A stretch of DNA of 64,000 bases from JANMCE01 sp963791625. Its GTDB lineage: Bacteria; Actinomycetota; Acidimicrobiia; Acidimicrobiales; Ilumatobacteraceae. The DNA lies in the NCBI GenBank assembly GCA_963791625.1, contig CAWBTA010000006.1:124001-188000 (forward strand). Direction: 5' to 3'. The translations under genes were made by a program, and so were the position numbers. The notes beneath the pieces are model-generated. The model was not told where the DNA came from. It made no database searches and saw only the letters and a list, made by a program, of their open reading frames with translations. Shown here piece after piece: positions 49,606 to 58,341 of the stretch; position 1 is the stretch's first letter; each line of letters begins with the position of its first letter.

Positions 49606-51204
49606 CTATGTCCAGCTTCCGGTAGCCCAGGTGCCACCCGACCATGAACTGCCGGAGAACGAACTGCCCGACCAGGTTGAGCCGGACCATGTCGACCCGG
49701 ACCAGGTTGAGCCCGACCATGTCGAACCGGACCATGTCGAACCGGACCATGTCGACCCGGACCAGGTTGAGCCCGACCATGTCGACCCGGACCAGGTTGA
49801 GCCCGACCACGTCGAACCGTTCCACAACCCACCTGACCAGGTGCTGCCTGCGGTACCGGAAGCGAATGGCTTGCCGAAGATGTCCTTCTCACCAGTGAGG
49901 ACGACGCCGTCGCGGGTGAGATGATCAGATCCTCGCGACGCTTCGACCGAGCCGCTTCCGTTGCCATTGGTGAACTTCTGCACGAACGAAGCCGGTGTCT
50001 TCGCAGCGAGTGCCGTGAGATTGAGTTCGCCTGCGCCCTGGGCTTGCGAGTCGGCGCCTGGCACCTTCTTCGCATTGTCGGTGATGAACCGCTTGACTTG
50101 ATCTGGGGTGAGCGTCGGGTACTTCTGCAGGATAAGCGCCACCGCTCCCGACACCATGGCCGCGGCCTCGGATGTACCGCTTCCTCGGAAGTAGCGATCA
50201 CCGAGCCGGCCTTCGTTGTGCGTGGCATCAATGAACGAGTTCGGCACACGCAGACCTTGGACGTGCGATCCCATCGCCACGAAGTCGGGGTTCTTGCAAC
50301 TTGCGCCGCAACCCGCCGAACTTGCGGAATAGGTGCCCATCGTGTCGTCGTTCGGTTGAGGCGTGCCCATGGAGTCATAACCACCGACACCGATGACGAA
50401 CGGGTTGTAGGCCGGATCGGCCATGCCGGGTGCGCCCTTACCCCGTTGATAGCCACTGTTACCCGCTGCGGCAACAACGACGATGCCGCTCTTCCAAGCT
50501 CGCTCGACCGCAAAGGACAACGGGTCGATGCCGGAGGACTGCAACGAGTTGGTGCCGTATGACAGGTTCAAGACCCGAATGGTCCGGCCGCTGTCGTTCT
50601 TGTGGTCCACCACCCAGTTGATGGCAGCGATTACCTGGGTTACATCGACGCCGCCGTCAGCCGTTCCGACTTTGACGCTCACGATCCGCGCGTCAGGCGC
50701 CATCCCGCGGTACCGGCTGGCCGGAGCCGATGCGTACGGTGCCGCAAGAGCGTTGTCCTTGCCGGCGATAACACCGGCCATAAACGTACCGTGACCGTTG
50801 GTGTCGAGGTTCCTCAGGTTCGGTGCCTGCGATTCCAACGAAAGGTCCGGCCCGTAGACGACTTTGCCGGCGCCGGACAAACCTTCCACCGGGGCGACGC
50901 CCGTGTCGATCAACGCTACGCCGATGCCAGCGCCGGTGTAGCCGCTGGTCCACCAAGAAGACGCACCGGTCTGGGCTGTGACGGATGCCATTGAATACGG
51001 ATCGGTGGCGGGGTCGTAGGAGCCTATTGCGTTCGCTTGTACCGCCACGAGTGCCGGTGCGAGTGCGAGACTTATCAGGAAGGCGTTTCGAAGCTTCGTC
51101 GCGGCGGGCAGAAGGCGAGTCCGACGACGCGAACGTCGCCTGCGTGTCGTCCGTGCGTTTACGCTCTCGCTGTTTACTCGTCGTGTCACTGCTTGCATCC
51201 TCAT
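49606..51204 (-). CDS. Secreted subtilisin-family serine protease with (GSTWS)n tail
   Basis: 532 aa from ATG 51204; an in-frame start at 51240 is possible. An Arg-rich n-region and hydrophobic core (NAFLISLALAPALVAVQANA) form a signal peptide. The S8 catalytic triad is visible: Asp in GVALIDTGVAP, His in TNGHGTFMAGV, Ser in FRGSGTSEAAAMVSGAVAL. An Ala/Asn-type oxyanion region is VVAAAGNSG. The last ~85 residues are an array of GSTWS pentapeptides ending GGTWATGSWT, a possible surface or self-association tail. Monocistronic. Confidence 0.9.
   Translation of the reverse strand: MRMQAVTRRVNSESVNARTTRRRRSRRRTRLLPAATKLRNAFLISLALAPALVAVQANAIGSYDPATDPYSMASVTAQTGASSWWTSGYTGAGIGVALIDTGVAPVEGLSGAGKVVYGPDLSLESQAPNLRNLDTNGHGTFMAGVIAGKDNALAAPYASAPASRYRGMAPDARIVSVKVGTADGGVDVTQVIAAINWVVDHKNDSGRTIRVLNLSYGTNSLQSSGIDPLSFAVERAWKSGIVVVAAAGNSGYQRGKGAPGMADPAYNPFVIGVGGYDSMGTPQPNDDTMGTYSASSAGCGASCKNPDFVAMGSHVQGLRVPNSFIDATHNEGRLGDRYFRGSGTSEAAAMVSGAVALILQKYPTLTPDQVKRFITDNAKKVPGADSQAQGAGELNLTALAAKTPASFVQKFTNGNGSGSVEASRGSDHLTRDGVVLTGEKDIFGKPFASGTAGSTWSGGLWNGSTWSGSTWSGSTWSGSTWSGSTWSGSTWSGSTWSGSTWSGSTWSGSTWSGSSFSGSSWSGGTWATGSWT
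49671..49820 (-). repeat. 15-bp tandem repeat in protease gene
   Basis: Ten units of 15 bp alternating between two synonymous types (ACCATGTCGACCCGG-like and ACCAGGTTGAGCCCG-like on the plus strand), encoding tandem GSTWS pentapeptides. The frame is kept throughout. Confidence 0.9.
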
Positions 51205-51334
51205 TGTCAACAATGCGCCGACTCGGCACCTCTTAGTCATCGGACGAAAGTCATGCGATCTTGCGTCCTCAGACCAGAGCTACACCCAACCCAGTGCGGA
51301 TCTTGAGATTCAGAGGCTTCCGAGACCTGGACAG

Positions 51335-51949
51335 TTACGGAGAGGGAACGGCTCCGATGCGGCGGAGCGCCGATTCGACCGTGTAGTAGGTGCGGTTGGT
51401 GTCGATGACCCGCGCCGACTGGTTCAGGATGATCTCTACAATGCGACCGCGCTGGATGGCGACTTGGTCCTGCAACAGATCACCGGATTCGGTGGTGCTT
51501 GTCCTGCGCAGTTGAAAGGCAAACCGTGCACCGGCACCGAAGTCCCTAGTGAGCGGTCGAACTTCGACAGGTGCCTGCGCCCTGTCCAGCAGAGCGCAGG
51601 TCGCCACCGCCTCGCGCCGAGCGGCGACATAGCGGTCGGCGTCGGCTGCAGTGTCGAACACGAACACGAATTGCGCGAGGTCTGCGCCGTTCGCACTCCT
51701 GGAGAAACTGACGGTTGCAGGCACTACAGATGGCACGCCGGGCAACGCCGCTTCGACGCCACAAAGATCCAATTTCGGCCGGCGGTCTCCTGTGTCAGCG
51801 ATGAATCCGGCGGGAAAGTCATCGACGGTGAGGAGCAGTTTTGGATCGACGCTCGAAGGCGTCGTGACCACAGGTGCCGCCCGCGACGTCGAGCAACCGC
51901 TGCTCAGCGCAATGGCAACAGTGGCTACCATCATCCTCCAAACTCGCAT
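51335..51949 (-). CDS. Lipoprotein of unknown function
   Basis: 204 aa from ATG 51949 (ATG 51976 is an alternative). The signal MVATVAIALSSGCSTS ends in a lipobox (LSSGC), predicting an outer-face lipoprotein. The mature part has LLTVDDFPAGFIADTGD, FVFVFDTAADADRYVAARRE and VAIQRGRIVEIILNQSARV, resembling small actinobacterial sensor-like lipoproteins. Function unknown. Confidence 0.75.
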   Translation of the reverse strand: MRVWRMMVATVAIALSSGCSTSRAAPVVTTPSSVDPKLLLTVDDFPAGFIADTGDRRPKLDLCGVEAALPGVPSVVPATVSFSRSANGADLAQFVFVFDTAADADRYVAARREAVATCALLDRAQAPVEVRPLTRDFGAGARFAFQLRRTSTTESGDLLQDQVAIQRGRIVEIILNQSARVIDTNRTYYTVESALRRIGAVPSP

Positions 51950-51985
51950 GCGTCCACTGTGCCATGCCATGCGCAAAGTATCGAT

Positions 51986-52774
51986 TCAGCGAGCGTTCGT
52001 AGCGGCGTCGATCGCGGTGAGACTGGCCTGATAGTGCTCCGAGGTCACCCGGTTGTAGTTGACCTCCGCGTCATCGTCACCGCTGAAGTCGAGATCGTTC
52101 CATGAGCCCAAACCTCCGAAGGCCCAACCCTTGGCCGCAGCGCCCAACAAGCGGTTCGCGGCGGGCGGCGGATCAGCGAGCAGCCGACTATCTGCATCGT
52201 CGGGGTCTGTCTTTCCCGCCAGCACACGGCTGGCGGCAGCAAAAAACTCGCCCCAAACGACCTGGCCGTTGACCTCGGCAAACTGCTGTATCCGAGTGAG
52301 CGAACGCTGGAGCGATCGCGACGCGTCGGCGACCGAAGCATGTGTGAGCGCCAATCGGGGACCGGTGTAGGCCTGTCGGTAGGCAATAAGCCACACGAGG
52401 TCATCGATGCGTTCGGCTTCGGGAAGCGCGGTCCACTCGGCGCGCCACACCTCGCTGTTGCGCTTGGTGTGAGCCACGATGGTGGGGCCGAGCGTTGTGC
52501 TGAAGGCCGTCCGTAGATGCCGAGGGAGTGACTCGTTGTCGGCCTCCTTACCAAGCTGGCCGACCGCATCGAGTTCGATTCGCTCGACTCCCTGCAACCG
52601 CATGTGCTGCACCCATTCCAGAACCGAGCGAGGGCCGGACGGATAAAGGAACGACACGGTGCAGGCCGAGCCCACGGTCGAGTCGTTGTCGATGTCGTCG
52701 GCCGGTAAGCGATCGGCCAGTACGGCGTTGGCGTAGCTGACCAGTGCCACCAACTGGGACAGTTCACCGTTCAT
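51986..52774 (-). CDS. Conserved hypothetical protein (262 aa)
   Basis: Mostly helical, no signal or membrane segment. MNGELSQLVALVSYANAVLADRL opens it; FLYPSGPRSVLEWVQHM and YNRVTSEHYQASLTAIDAAT are distinctive. I do not recognise a family. It lies between a lipoprotein gene and a 2OG oxygenase on the same strand, with gaps of 36 and 46 bases, so an operon is possible. Confidence 0.6.
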   Translation of the reverse strand: MNGELSQLVALVSYANAVLADRLPADDIDNDSTVGSACTVSFLYPSGPRSVLEWVQHMRLQGVERIELDAVGQLGKEADNESLPRHLRTAFSTTLGPTIVAHTKRNSEVWRAEWTALPEAERIDDLVWLIAYRQAYTGPRLALTHASVADASRSLQRSLTRIQQFAEVNGQVVWGEFFAAASRVLAGKTDPDDADSRLLADPPPAANRLLGAAAKGWAFGGLGSWNDLDFSGDDDAEVNYNRVTSEHYQASLTAIDAATNAR

Positions 52775-52820
52775 GAGCGCTCAGTCTGCCCTACTTGCCG
52801 AGAAAATCCAGCTGGGCGGT

Positions 52821-53771
52821 CTACAGACCAACGTCGCTTGCCAGTGCCGGAAAGACGTTGGCTACCTTCGCGGTGACCCAGTCGCCGTAAGTGCCGCCCA
52901 GATCGCGCACGTTGGCACGATCCCAGCGATCGTTCGCGTCCTGCGGGACAACCCAGCCGTCCTTGAGGTCGAGAGGCGCGACAGACGCATCCCAGCCGGG
53001 GTCGAGGAAGAACGGCATGGAGTAGCGATCCTGGCCGGCATGATTTCGGACGCGGTGACGGGTGCTTCGGTAGCGGCCACCGGTGAGCCGATCAAGCATG
53101 TCGCCGAGATTGCAGATGAGCAGCTTCGGGTCGGCCGAGACCGCCATCCAGTCGCCGTTCACCTTGATCTCCAACCCGGGCGTGCCGTCGGTGGCGAGAA
53201 GGGTGAGCAGGCCATAGTCGGAGTGCTCTCGGACTCCCCAATTCGACTCGTCACCGCTCGGCTGGGGCGGGTATCGAAAGACTCGGAACAGCGGCGTGGG
53301 TCGACCGGTGAGTGTGGTGGCGAACAGGTCGGGCGGCAGACCGAGCCCTTCGGCCATGAACGACAAGACCTGTTGGCCGAGCGACTGCATCTCGTCCATC
53401 CAGTTGCTGACAGCCTGAGCCAGACCGGCGGGTCGATCGGGCCAGAGGTTGGCACCGTGCATGGGCCTCGGGTCGGGTGCGAGTTCCTCGCCGAAGTAGA
53501 AGCCCTCCTTCAGATCGGGAATGCCACTGGTGAGTTCGCCCCCGAGCGGGAACCAGCCGCGCCAAGCCGGACCGCCCCGGTCCATGGAGACCTGTTCTTT
53601 GACGTCGTCGGGTAGTGCGAAAAATCCAGTGGCGAGCGCAATGAGCTCCTGTCGTCGAGCATCGAGGTCGTCGGTCAGCACGAGTGCGAAAAAACCTACG
53701 TCACGACAGGCCTTATGAAGTTGGACGGCTGCGTCGCGTGCGGTCAGGTCGATGATGGGCAGGGTCGTCAT
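52821..53771 (-). CDS. 2-oxoglutarate/Fe(II) oxygenase, isopenicillin-N-synthase-like
   Basis: 316 aa. The N-terminal DIOX_N domain begins TTLPIIDLTARDAAVQLHKA. The double-stranded beta-helix core has VREHSDYGLLTLLATDGTPG with the HxD iron ligands, LLICNLGDMLDRLTGGRY, and STRHRVRN with the distal His; the 2OG-binding RxS is replaced by a shorter Arg segment nearby. Bacterial relatives act in natural-product or ethylene-type chemistry; the substrate is unknown. Its start is 3 bases from the PNPOx-like gene stop. Confidence 0.88.
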   Translation of the reverse strand: MTTLPIIDLTARDAAVQLHKACRDVGFFALVLTDDLDARRQELIALATGFFALPDDVKEQVSMDRGGPAWRGWFPLGGELTSGIPDLKEGFYFGEELAPDPRPMHGANLWPDRPAGLAQAVSNWMDEMQSLGQQVLSFMAEGLGLPPDLFATTLTGRPTPLFRVFRYPPQPSGDESNWGVREHSDYGLLTLLATDGTPGLEIKVNGDWMAVSADPKLLICNLGDMLDRLTGGRYRSTRHRVRNHAGQDRYSMPFFLDPGWDASVAPLDLKDGWVVPQDANDRWDRANVRDLGGTYGDWVTAKVANVFPALASDVGL

Positions 53772-53774
53772 CGA

Positions 53775-54386
53775 TTAGTAGATCGTCCGTTTCATTCGTT
53801 CGGGATACTCGGCATCGTAGGTCTTCCCGTCGAAGTCACCGGACAGGTTCTGCATCATCTGGCCAACCGTGGGCACTGCGTCTTGTGGAACGTGCTCCGC
53901 TGGGTCCCACAGCTTTGATCGGGCGATAGCCTTCTGGCACTGGGTGTAGATCGAATCGACGGTGATCACGATGACGCACGCCGGCACTTTGTCGCCCATG
54001 ACGAAGGTGTCTCGCAGCGCGACGTCCGTGGTCAGTTTTGCTCGACCGTTTACCCGCATCGTTGTGCCGATACCGGGGATGAGGAACAGCAGGGCGATAC
54101 GCGGATCACGAACGATGTTGCGCAATGAATCGACACGGTTGTTGCCGCGGCGGTCGGGGAGCATCAGTGTCTTTTCATCCACGATGCGGACGAAGCCGGC
54201 GGGGTCTCCGCGGGGCGAACAGTCAAGCCCTTCGGGTCCACTGGTTGCAATGACAACAAACGGTGACGCGGTGATCAACGTGGCGTAGTCATCGGTTATG
54301 TGATCGAGCTCCTTCAGTATCGAGGTCGGAACGGGAGCGCCGTAGAGCGTGTCGAGCTGCTCGATGCTGGTGATTTCATCGCTCAT
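53775..54386 (-). CDS. Pyridoxamine 5'-phosphate oxidase-like flavoprotein
   Basis: 203 aa from ATG 54386 (MSDEITSIEQLDTLYGAP). Split-barrel flavoprotein of the MSMEG_1061 type: FVVIATSGPEGLDCSPRGD, LMLPDRRGNNRVDSLRNI (phosphate/FMN contacts), DPRIALLFLIPGIGTTMRVNGRA and a C-terminal VHxCx-like helix region (IYTQCQKAIARSKLWDP). It may bind FMN or F420; the substrate is unknown. Upstream of and probably co-transcribed with the 2OG oxygenase. The longer frame to 54701 overlaps the divergent esterase gene. Confidence 0.85.
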   Translation of the reverse strand: MSDEITSIEQLDTLYGAPVPTSILKELDHITDDYATLITASPFVVIATSGPEGLDCSPRGDPAGFVRIVDEKTLMLPDRRGNNRVDSLRNIVRDPRIALLFLIPGIGTTMRVNGRAKLTTDVALRDTFVMGDKVPACVIVITVDSIYTQCQKAIARSKLWDPAEHVPQDAVPTVGQMMQNLSGDFDGKTYDAEYPERMKRTIY

Positions 54387-54435
54387 TGGATCCAGGTTAG
54401 CGACGGGCTCGCTCGATGTGGTCTGCTTTACCGGT

Positions 54436-55257
54436 ATGACCGTTCTGGATGTCGCGCCCGTCACTCTTTCCACCGGTGGCACGTTGTATCCGGCCATCGA
54501 GTTCGGCTCCATCGAAGGCTTCCGCCCGCTGCTGCTCGACCTGTATCTGCCTGAACCTAGGTCGGTGCCCTCACAGGCGATCGTGTACCTGCATGGTGGC
54601 GGCTGGGCGGTCGGCACCCGCCGCCGTTTCGGGCGAGCCTTCAAATCGTGGTCGCCCTCGGCGCTCGCGCGTCTGACCGCGGCTGGCTTCGCCGTGATCA
54701 CGGTCGACTACCGGCTGAGTGGTGAGGCCACGTTCCCGGCGCAGATCGACGACGCGAAAGCCGCCGTCCGCTGGTTGCGTGCAAACGCGCAGGAATTGCA
54801 CGTTGACATCGACCGGATTGTTGCGTGGGGTGAATCTGCGGGCGGCCAGCTTGCCGCGCTGCTGGGCGTGACCGGGCATCGTGACACTGCCGATGACGTG
54901 TGCGCTGTGATCAGTTGGTACGCCCCGATGGACCTGCGCAACGGCAGCGATCCCGACTCCGCTGAGTCGAAGATGCTCGGCGGCACTGCGGCCAGCCGCC
55001 CCGAGCTCGCAGCCGCGGCCAGTCCGATCATGCACGTGCATCCGACGGCACCTCCGTTCCACATCCAGCACGGAACGGTGGATGCACTCGTGCCGATCGA
55101 TCAGAGTGAGCGCATGGCCGAAGCACTTCGAGACGCAGGCGTACCCGTGGTGTTCAAAACCATCGAAGGCTCCGATCACTTCTGGACGGGTGCCCCTGAC
55201 CTCGAAGCGATCTTCACCGAGTCACTCGACTTCGCCGTACGCATCACGTCTTGCTGA
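54436..55257 (+). CDS. Alpha/beta hydrolase, BD-FAE/HSL-like esterase
   Basis: 273 aa from ATG 54436. The oxyanion motif is VYLHGGGWAVGTRRR, then VDYRLSGEATFPAQIDDAKAA, the nucleophile elbow IVAWGESAGGQLAAL, the acid in HGTVDALVPIDQS and the His in GSDHFWTG. These order and spacing fit the hormone-sensitive-lipase/BD-feruloyl-esterase group of cytosolic carboxylesterases. Divergent from the PNPOx-like gene with a 49-bp gap. Confidence 0.87.
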   Translation: MTVLDVAPVTLSTGGTLYPAIEFGSIEGFRPLLLDLYLPEPRSVPSQAIVYLHGGGWAVGTRRRFGRAFKSWSPSALARLTAAGFAVITVDYRLSGEATFPAQIDDAKAAVRWLRANAQELHVDIDRIVAWGESAGGQLAALLGVTGHRDTADDVCAVISWYAPMDLRNGSDPDSAESKMLGGTAASRPELAAAASPIMHVHPTAPPFHIQHGTVDALVPIDQSERMAEALRDAGVPVVFKTIEGSDHFWTGAPDLEAIFTESLDFAVRITSC

Positions 55258-55270
55258 CTACGGCTGCTGA

Positions 55271-56005
55271 CTACGGCTGCTGACGTTGGCGGGCCGAGAG
55301 ATCGAGAATCATGATCTTCTGCCAGATCTTCGCCGACAATCCCTGGGTGAGCGATTCCACATCGTTGACGGCGGCGAGCACTGCCGGATCGTCAAAGCCC
55401 TGTGCGTGGAGAGCGGCGAGCTTGCTGGTGTGGGCCAGTAGCTCAGAGCAGTAGTCGAGATAGCGCGTGAGTTGATACGGCGTCATCGAGCGATCGGGTG
55501 AGGAGTCGGTACGCGGTAGCGGGGCGAGGACACTCGGGTCCTTGGTGAGCTGATGCATGTCGACCACGTGGGCCACGCTGCGCAACCGATGCAACGACGC
55601 CAACGCGAGGCGACGTTTCCAACGGGCCTCGATTCGCACCAAGAAGAGCAGAGCGATCGACAGCAGGATGAGTTCGTTGACCGCCGTCTCGGTCGCCTGC
55701 AGAAGCCCGAAGCCACCGTTGATCCCGGCATCTCGATGGGCCGCCGATGCGATGACCAACGCGGTCACGACAAGCAGCGCAATCGCGGCGACTGCAGCCG
55801 CAATGCGCAGCGCCCATGCGGGTTTACGCAGCCTTTCGGCCAGCGATACAACGTCGTCGCTCAGGGCCCGCAAGCCGAGGGCCACCTGACCGAGACCCGA
55901 ACCGACGAATCGTTCATCGATCCGGCGCTGAAGCCGGTCGAGCGTGGATTGGAGCGGCTCCGCTCGCAGTTCGGTGAATCGATTCGGATCGATCGAGGGG
56001 GTCAC
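55271..56005 (-). CDS. Membrane protein of unknown function
   Basis: 244 aa. A soluble N-terminal ~60 residues (LRAEPLQSTLDRLQRRIDER), two membrane segments near residues 65-88 and 105-122, then a long helical cytoplasmic part (RLRSVAHVVDMHQL ... YLDYCSELLAHTSKLAAL). No family recognised. Its start overlaps the stop of the alpha/beta hydrolase by 4 bases. Confidence 0.65.
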   Translation of the reverse strand: MTPSIDPNRFTELRAEPLQSTLDRLQRRIDERFVGSGLGQVALGLRALSDDVVSLAERLRKPAWALRIAAAVAAIALLVVTALVIASAAHRDAGINGGFGLLQATETAVNELILLSIALLFLVRIEARWKRRLALASLHRLRSVAHVVDMHQLTKDPSVLAPLPRTDSSPDRSMTPYQLTRYLDYCSELLAHTSKLAALHAQGFDDPAVLAAVNDVESLTQGLSAKIWQKIMILDLSARQRQQP

Positions 56006-56805
56006 GACGCGCTCTCAAGGAACGCGACGATTGCTGGCCAGGCGGTTGGATCCTGAAGCAGGAAGAGATGGCCGCCGTCGCAGAAGCGCAGGACGGCGTT
56101 GGGAAGGCGATCCACAAGCCGTTCCAGATTGGCGGGCGGCGCCTGCCCATCAAAGCGACCCCCGATGACCAGCGTTGGGTGGTCTAAGGCAGGCAACCGG
56201 TCCCACGTGTCGTGAAACGCCCGAGCCTCCAGTTGGAGCCGCGCACCCTGCGCGGCTTTGGGCGACGGGGCCGGAGCCGAGCGCATCAACTGCACCGAGA
56301 GTTCCATGCCCGGAGCGATCGTCCATGGCTCGGTGGTGGTGTCGTTCCGGCTATCAAGCACGGCGACGCGTTTGGCCAATGCTTCGTCGCGCGGCAGATC
56401 TTCCAGCTGCAAAAGCTCGAAGGACGAACCGCCTTCGCCACCAGACGATGTGCAGCAGAGCACGAGTCGGTCGACCAGATGCGGATGGCGAAGGGCGAAC
56501 TCCTGAGCCACCATGCCTCCAAACGAAACGCCGACCACATGACACCGCTTCCAGCCGATGTGTTCGATGAGTCGGGCGGCGTCGTCACCGTATTGCTGCA
56601 TCGAGTACGGCCCATCGGGGATCGACGTCTGGCCGAGTCCTCGCTGGTCGTAGAACAGCGCGTCGAACCGTCGGCTGAGTGCATGTGAGCGCAGTGGGCC
56701 CATGAATCGCAGGTCACCGCCCGTTCCATTGATGAACAGCACCGGGTCACCGGTGCCGTGTCGTTCCCAGTACATCTGAAGGTCGCCGACCTGATCAAAG
56801 GGCAT
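56002..56805 (-). CDS. Alpha/beta hydrolase
   Basis: 267 aa. Classic alpha/beta-hydrolase: PVLFINGTGGDLRFMGPL, FDALFYDQRGLGQTSIPDG, nucleophile elbow VVGVSFGGMVAQEFA, acid in VIGGRFDGQAPP and His in CDGGHLFLLQD. The type is that of haloperoxidase/3-oxoadipate enol-lactonase relatives; the substrate is not defined. First gene of a two-gene operon with the 55271 membrane protein. Confidence 0.87.
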   Translation of the reverse strand: MPFDQVGDLQMYWERHGTGDPVLFINGTGGDLRFMGPLRSHALSRRFDALFYDQRGLGQTSIPDGPYSMQQYGDDAARLIEHIGWKRCHVVGVSFGGMVAQEFALRHPHLVDRLVLCCTSSGGEGGSSFELLQLEDLPRDEALAKRVAVLDSRNDTTTEPWTIAPGMELSVQLMRSAPAPSPKAAQGARLQLEARAFHDTWDRLPALDHPTLVIGGRFDGQAPPANLERLVDRLPNAVLRFCDGGHLFLLQDPTAWPAIVAFLESAS

Positions 56806-56845
56806 CGCCGCAACGTAGTGCCTGTGGTTCTGAAAGGATCGGGTT

Positions 56846-57598
56846 ATGGATCGATCCTTTCCCTTCCTTCACACGTCGGGTCCGAACGATGCCGAGACCG
56901 ACCCGGCCGTCATTCGTCGCACTCGCCAAGAAGAGGCCGTGCTCGGCTACCGCCTTTTCGGTTCGTTCGGTTGGGGTGACGATGGCGCCGGGCACATCTC
57001 GGCCCGCGACCCAGAGCGCACCGATCATTTCTGGCTACTCGGTTATGGCATTCCGTTCCGGTCGGCCACCGTGGAGGACCTGGTGCTCATCGGGCCCGAT
57101 GGCTCGGTGGTCGAAGGCCATCGTGACTACAACCCTGCGGCCTTCACGATCCACGGTCCGATTCATGAGGCCCGTCCCGACGTGGCGTGCGTCGCCCACA
57201 CGCATACGCCGTACGGCACGCCCTTCGCTGCACTCGCCAAGCCAATGCGCATGATGAGCCAAGAAGCCTGTGCGTTCTACGACGACCAAGGTGTGTTCGA
57301 AGGTGAGGAAGTTGACGTGCTCGATTACGCGGTGGGCCGTCGCCTGGCCGGAGCGCTCGGGGGCGGTCGGCTGCTGGTACTGGCCAATCACGGTCTGCTC
57401 TCCGTCGGTCCGACGGTGGCTGAGGCGATTGGCTCGTTCGTTATGGCCGAGCGAGCATGCGAGGTACAGGTGAAGGTTCCGCAAGGTCGCGTGATCAGCG
57501 ACGAGGCAGCCGCGAATGCCTACAAGTCGGTCGGGTCTCGTGAGAATGCCTGGCACGTCTTCGAATGGTGCGTGCGCAGCCGGCTGATGACGCGATGA
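56846..57598 (+). CDS. Class II aldolase/adducin-family protein
   Basis: 250 aa. Zinc-dependent aldolase fold: GWGDDGAGHISARDPERTDHF, DGSVVEGHRDYNPAAFTIHG, VACVAHTHTPYGTPFAAL (His pair for the metal) and LVLANHGLLSVGPTVAEAI (third His). The usual substrate-phosphate Gly/Ser site is modified, so the protein may be a decarboxylase or aldolase on an unphosphorylated substrate. Its stop overlaps the start of an SDR, so the two likely act in one pathway. Confidence 0.85.
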   Translation: MDRSFPFLHTSGPNDAETDPAVIRRTRQEEAVLGYRLFGSFGWGDDGAGHISARDPERTDHFWLLGYGIPFRSATVEDLVLIGPDGSVVEGHRDYNPAAFTIHGPIHEARPDVACVAHTHTPYGTPFAALAKPMRMMSQEACAFYDDQGVFEGEEVDVLDYAVGRRLAGALGGGRLLVLANHGLLSVGPTVAEAIGSFVMAERACEVQVKVPQGRVISDEAAANAYKSVGSRENAWHVFEWCVRSRLMTR

Positions 57599-58341
57599 CC
57601 GACTTCGAGGACCGAGTTGTCATCGTCACCGGTGGAGCCTCCGGCATGGGTGCCGCATCGGCTGGTGAGTTCGCGGCCGGGGGAGCGAAAGTCGTTGTCG
57701 TCGACCGCAACGCCGAGTTGGCTGACGACGTTGCGGGTCGCCTCGGAGGCGTGGCCGTTGCCGGCGATGTCAGCTCATCGGAGTTCTGTGATGCGGTCGT
57801 TGCAAATGCAATGAACTGGTACGGACGAGTCGATGTGTTGGTCAACGCCGCTGGCGTCATCGTTCGGGCCGCAGGCGAAGACACCACCGACGAGCAGTGG
57901 AACCACATCATGGGTGTGAACGTGACTGGCACGTTCTTCATGTGCCGGGCCGCTATCCGGACAATGAAGCCGGCCGGTCGGGGAGTGATTGTGAACTTCG
58001 GTTCCATCTGGGGCGACCTCGGCTCGGCTGGAGTCGCCGCGTACTGCGCGTCGAAAGGCGCGGTGCACAATCTCACCCGAGCGTTGGCGATGGACCACGC
58101 GGCCGACGGTATCCGGGTGAACGGAGTTTGCCCGGGTGAGGTGCGAACGCCGATGCTGCAATCGGAACGAGCCGAACCGGTTACCGACGAGATGCTCGAT
58201 CGCATCGCGGCAACGGTGCCAATGGGTCGCCTGGCCGAACCGATCGAGATCGCCCGGGTTGTCGCCTTTCTCGCTTCCGACGCGGCGAGCTACATGACCG
58301 GAGCGCTGGTCAGTGTCGACGCCGGTTACGGGGCCCGTTAG
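57595..58341 (+). CDS. Short-chain dehydrogenase/reductase
   Basis: 248 aa from ATG 57595 (ATGA overlap with the aldolase). Classical SDR: VTGGASGMGAASAGEF, VVVVDRNAEL (Asp, favouring NAD), DVLVNAAGVIV, Ser in IVNFGSIWGD, YCASKGAVHNL and VCPGEVRTPM, closing with SYMTGALVSVDAGYGAR. Coupled to the class II aldolase, suggesting a sugar- or hydroxy-acid-type pathway. Convergent with the MFS gene. Confidence 0.9.
   Translation: MTDFEDRVVIVTGGASGMGAASAGEFAAGGAKVVVVDRNAELADDVAGRLGGVAVAGDVSSSEFCDAVVANAMNWYGRVDVLVNAAGVIVRAAGEDTTDEQWNHIMGVNVTGTFFMCRAAIRTMKPAGRGVIVNFGSIWGDLGSAGVAAYCASKGAVHNLTRALAMDHAADGIRVNGVCPGEVRTPMLQSERAEPVTDEMLDRIAATVPMGRLAEPIEIARVVAFLASDAASYMTGALVSVDAGYGAR

Noticed and set aside
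49631..49924. Plus-strand frame with tandem DHVEP/DQVEP-type repeats
   Set aside because: It is the antisense of the protease GSTWS array; the catalytic triad and signal peptide identify the minus strand as coding.
51160..51204. TTGACA-N17-GACACG just before the protease start, like the leuA/cimA promoters
   Set aside because: The -10 would fall inside the coding sequence and no in-frame start codon follows before the signal peptide, so the match is probably chance.
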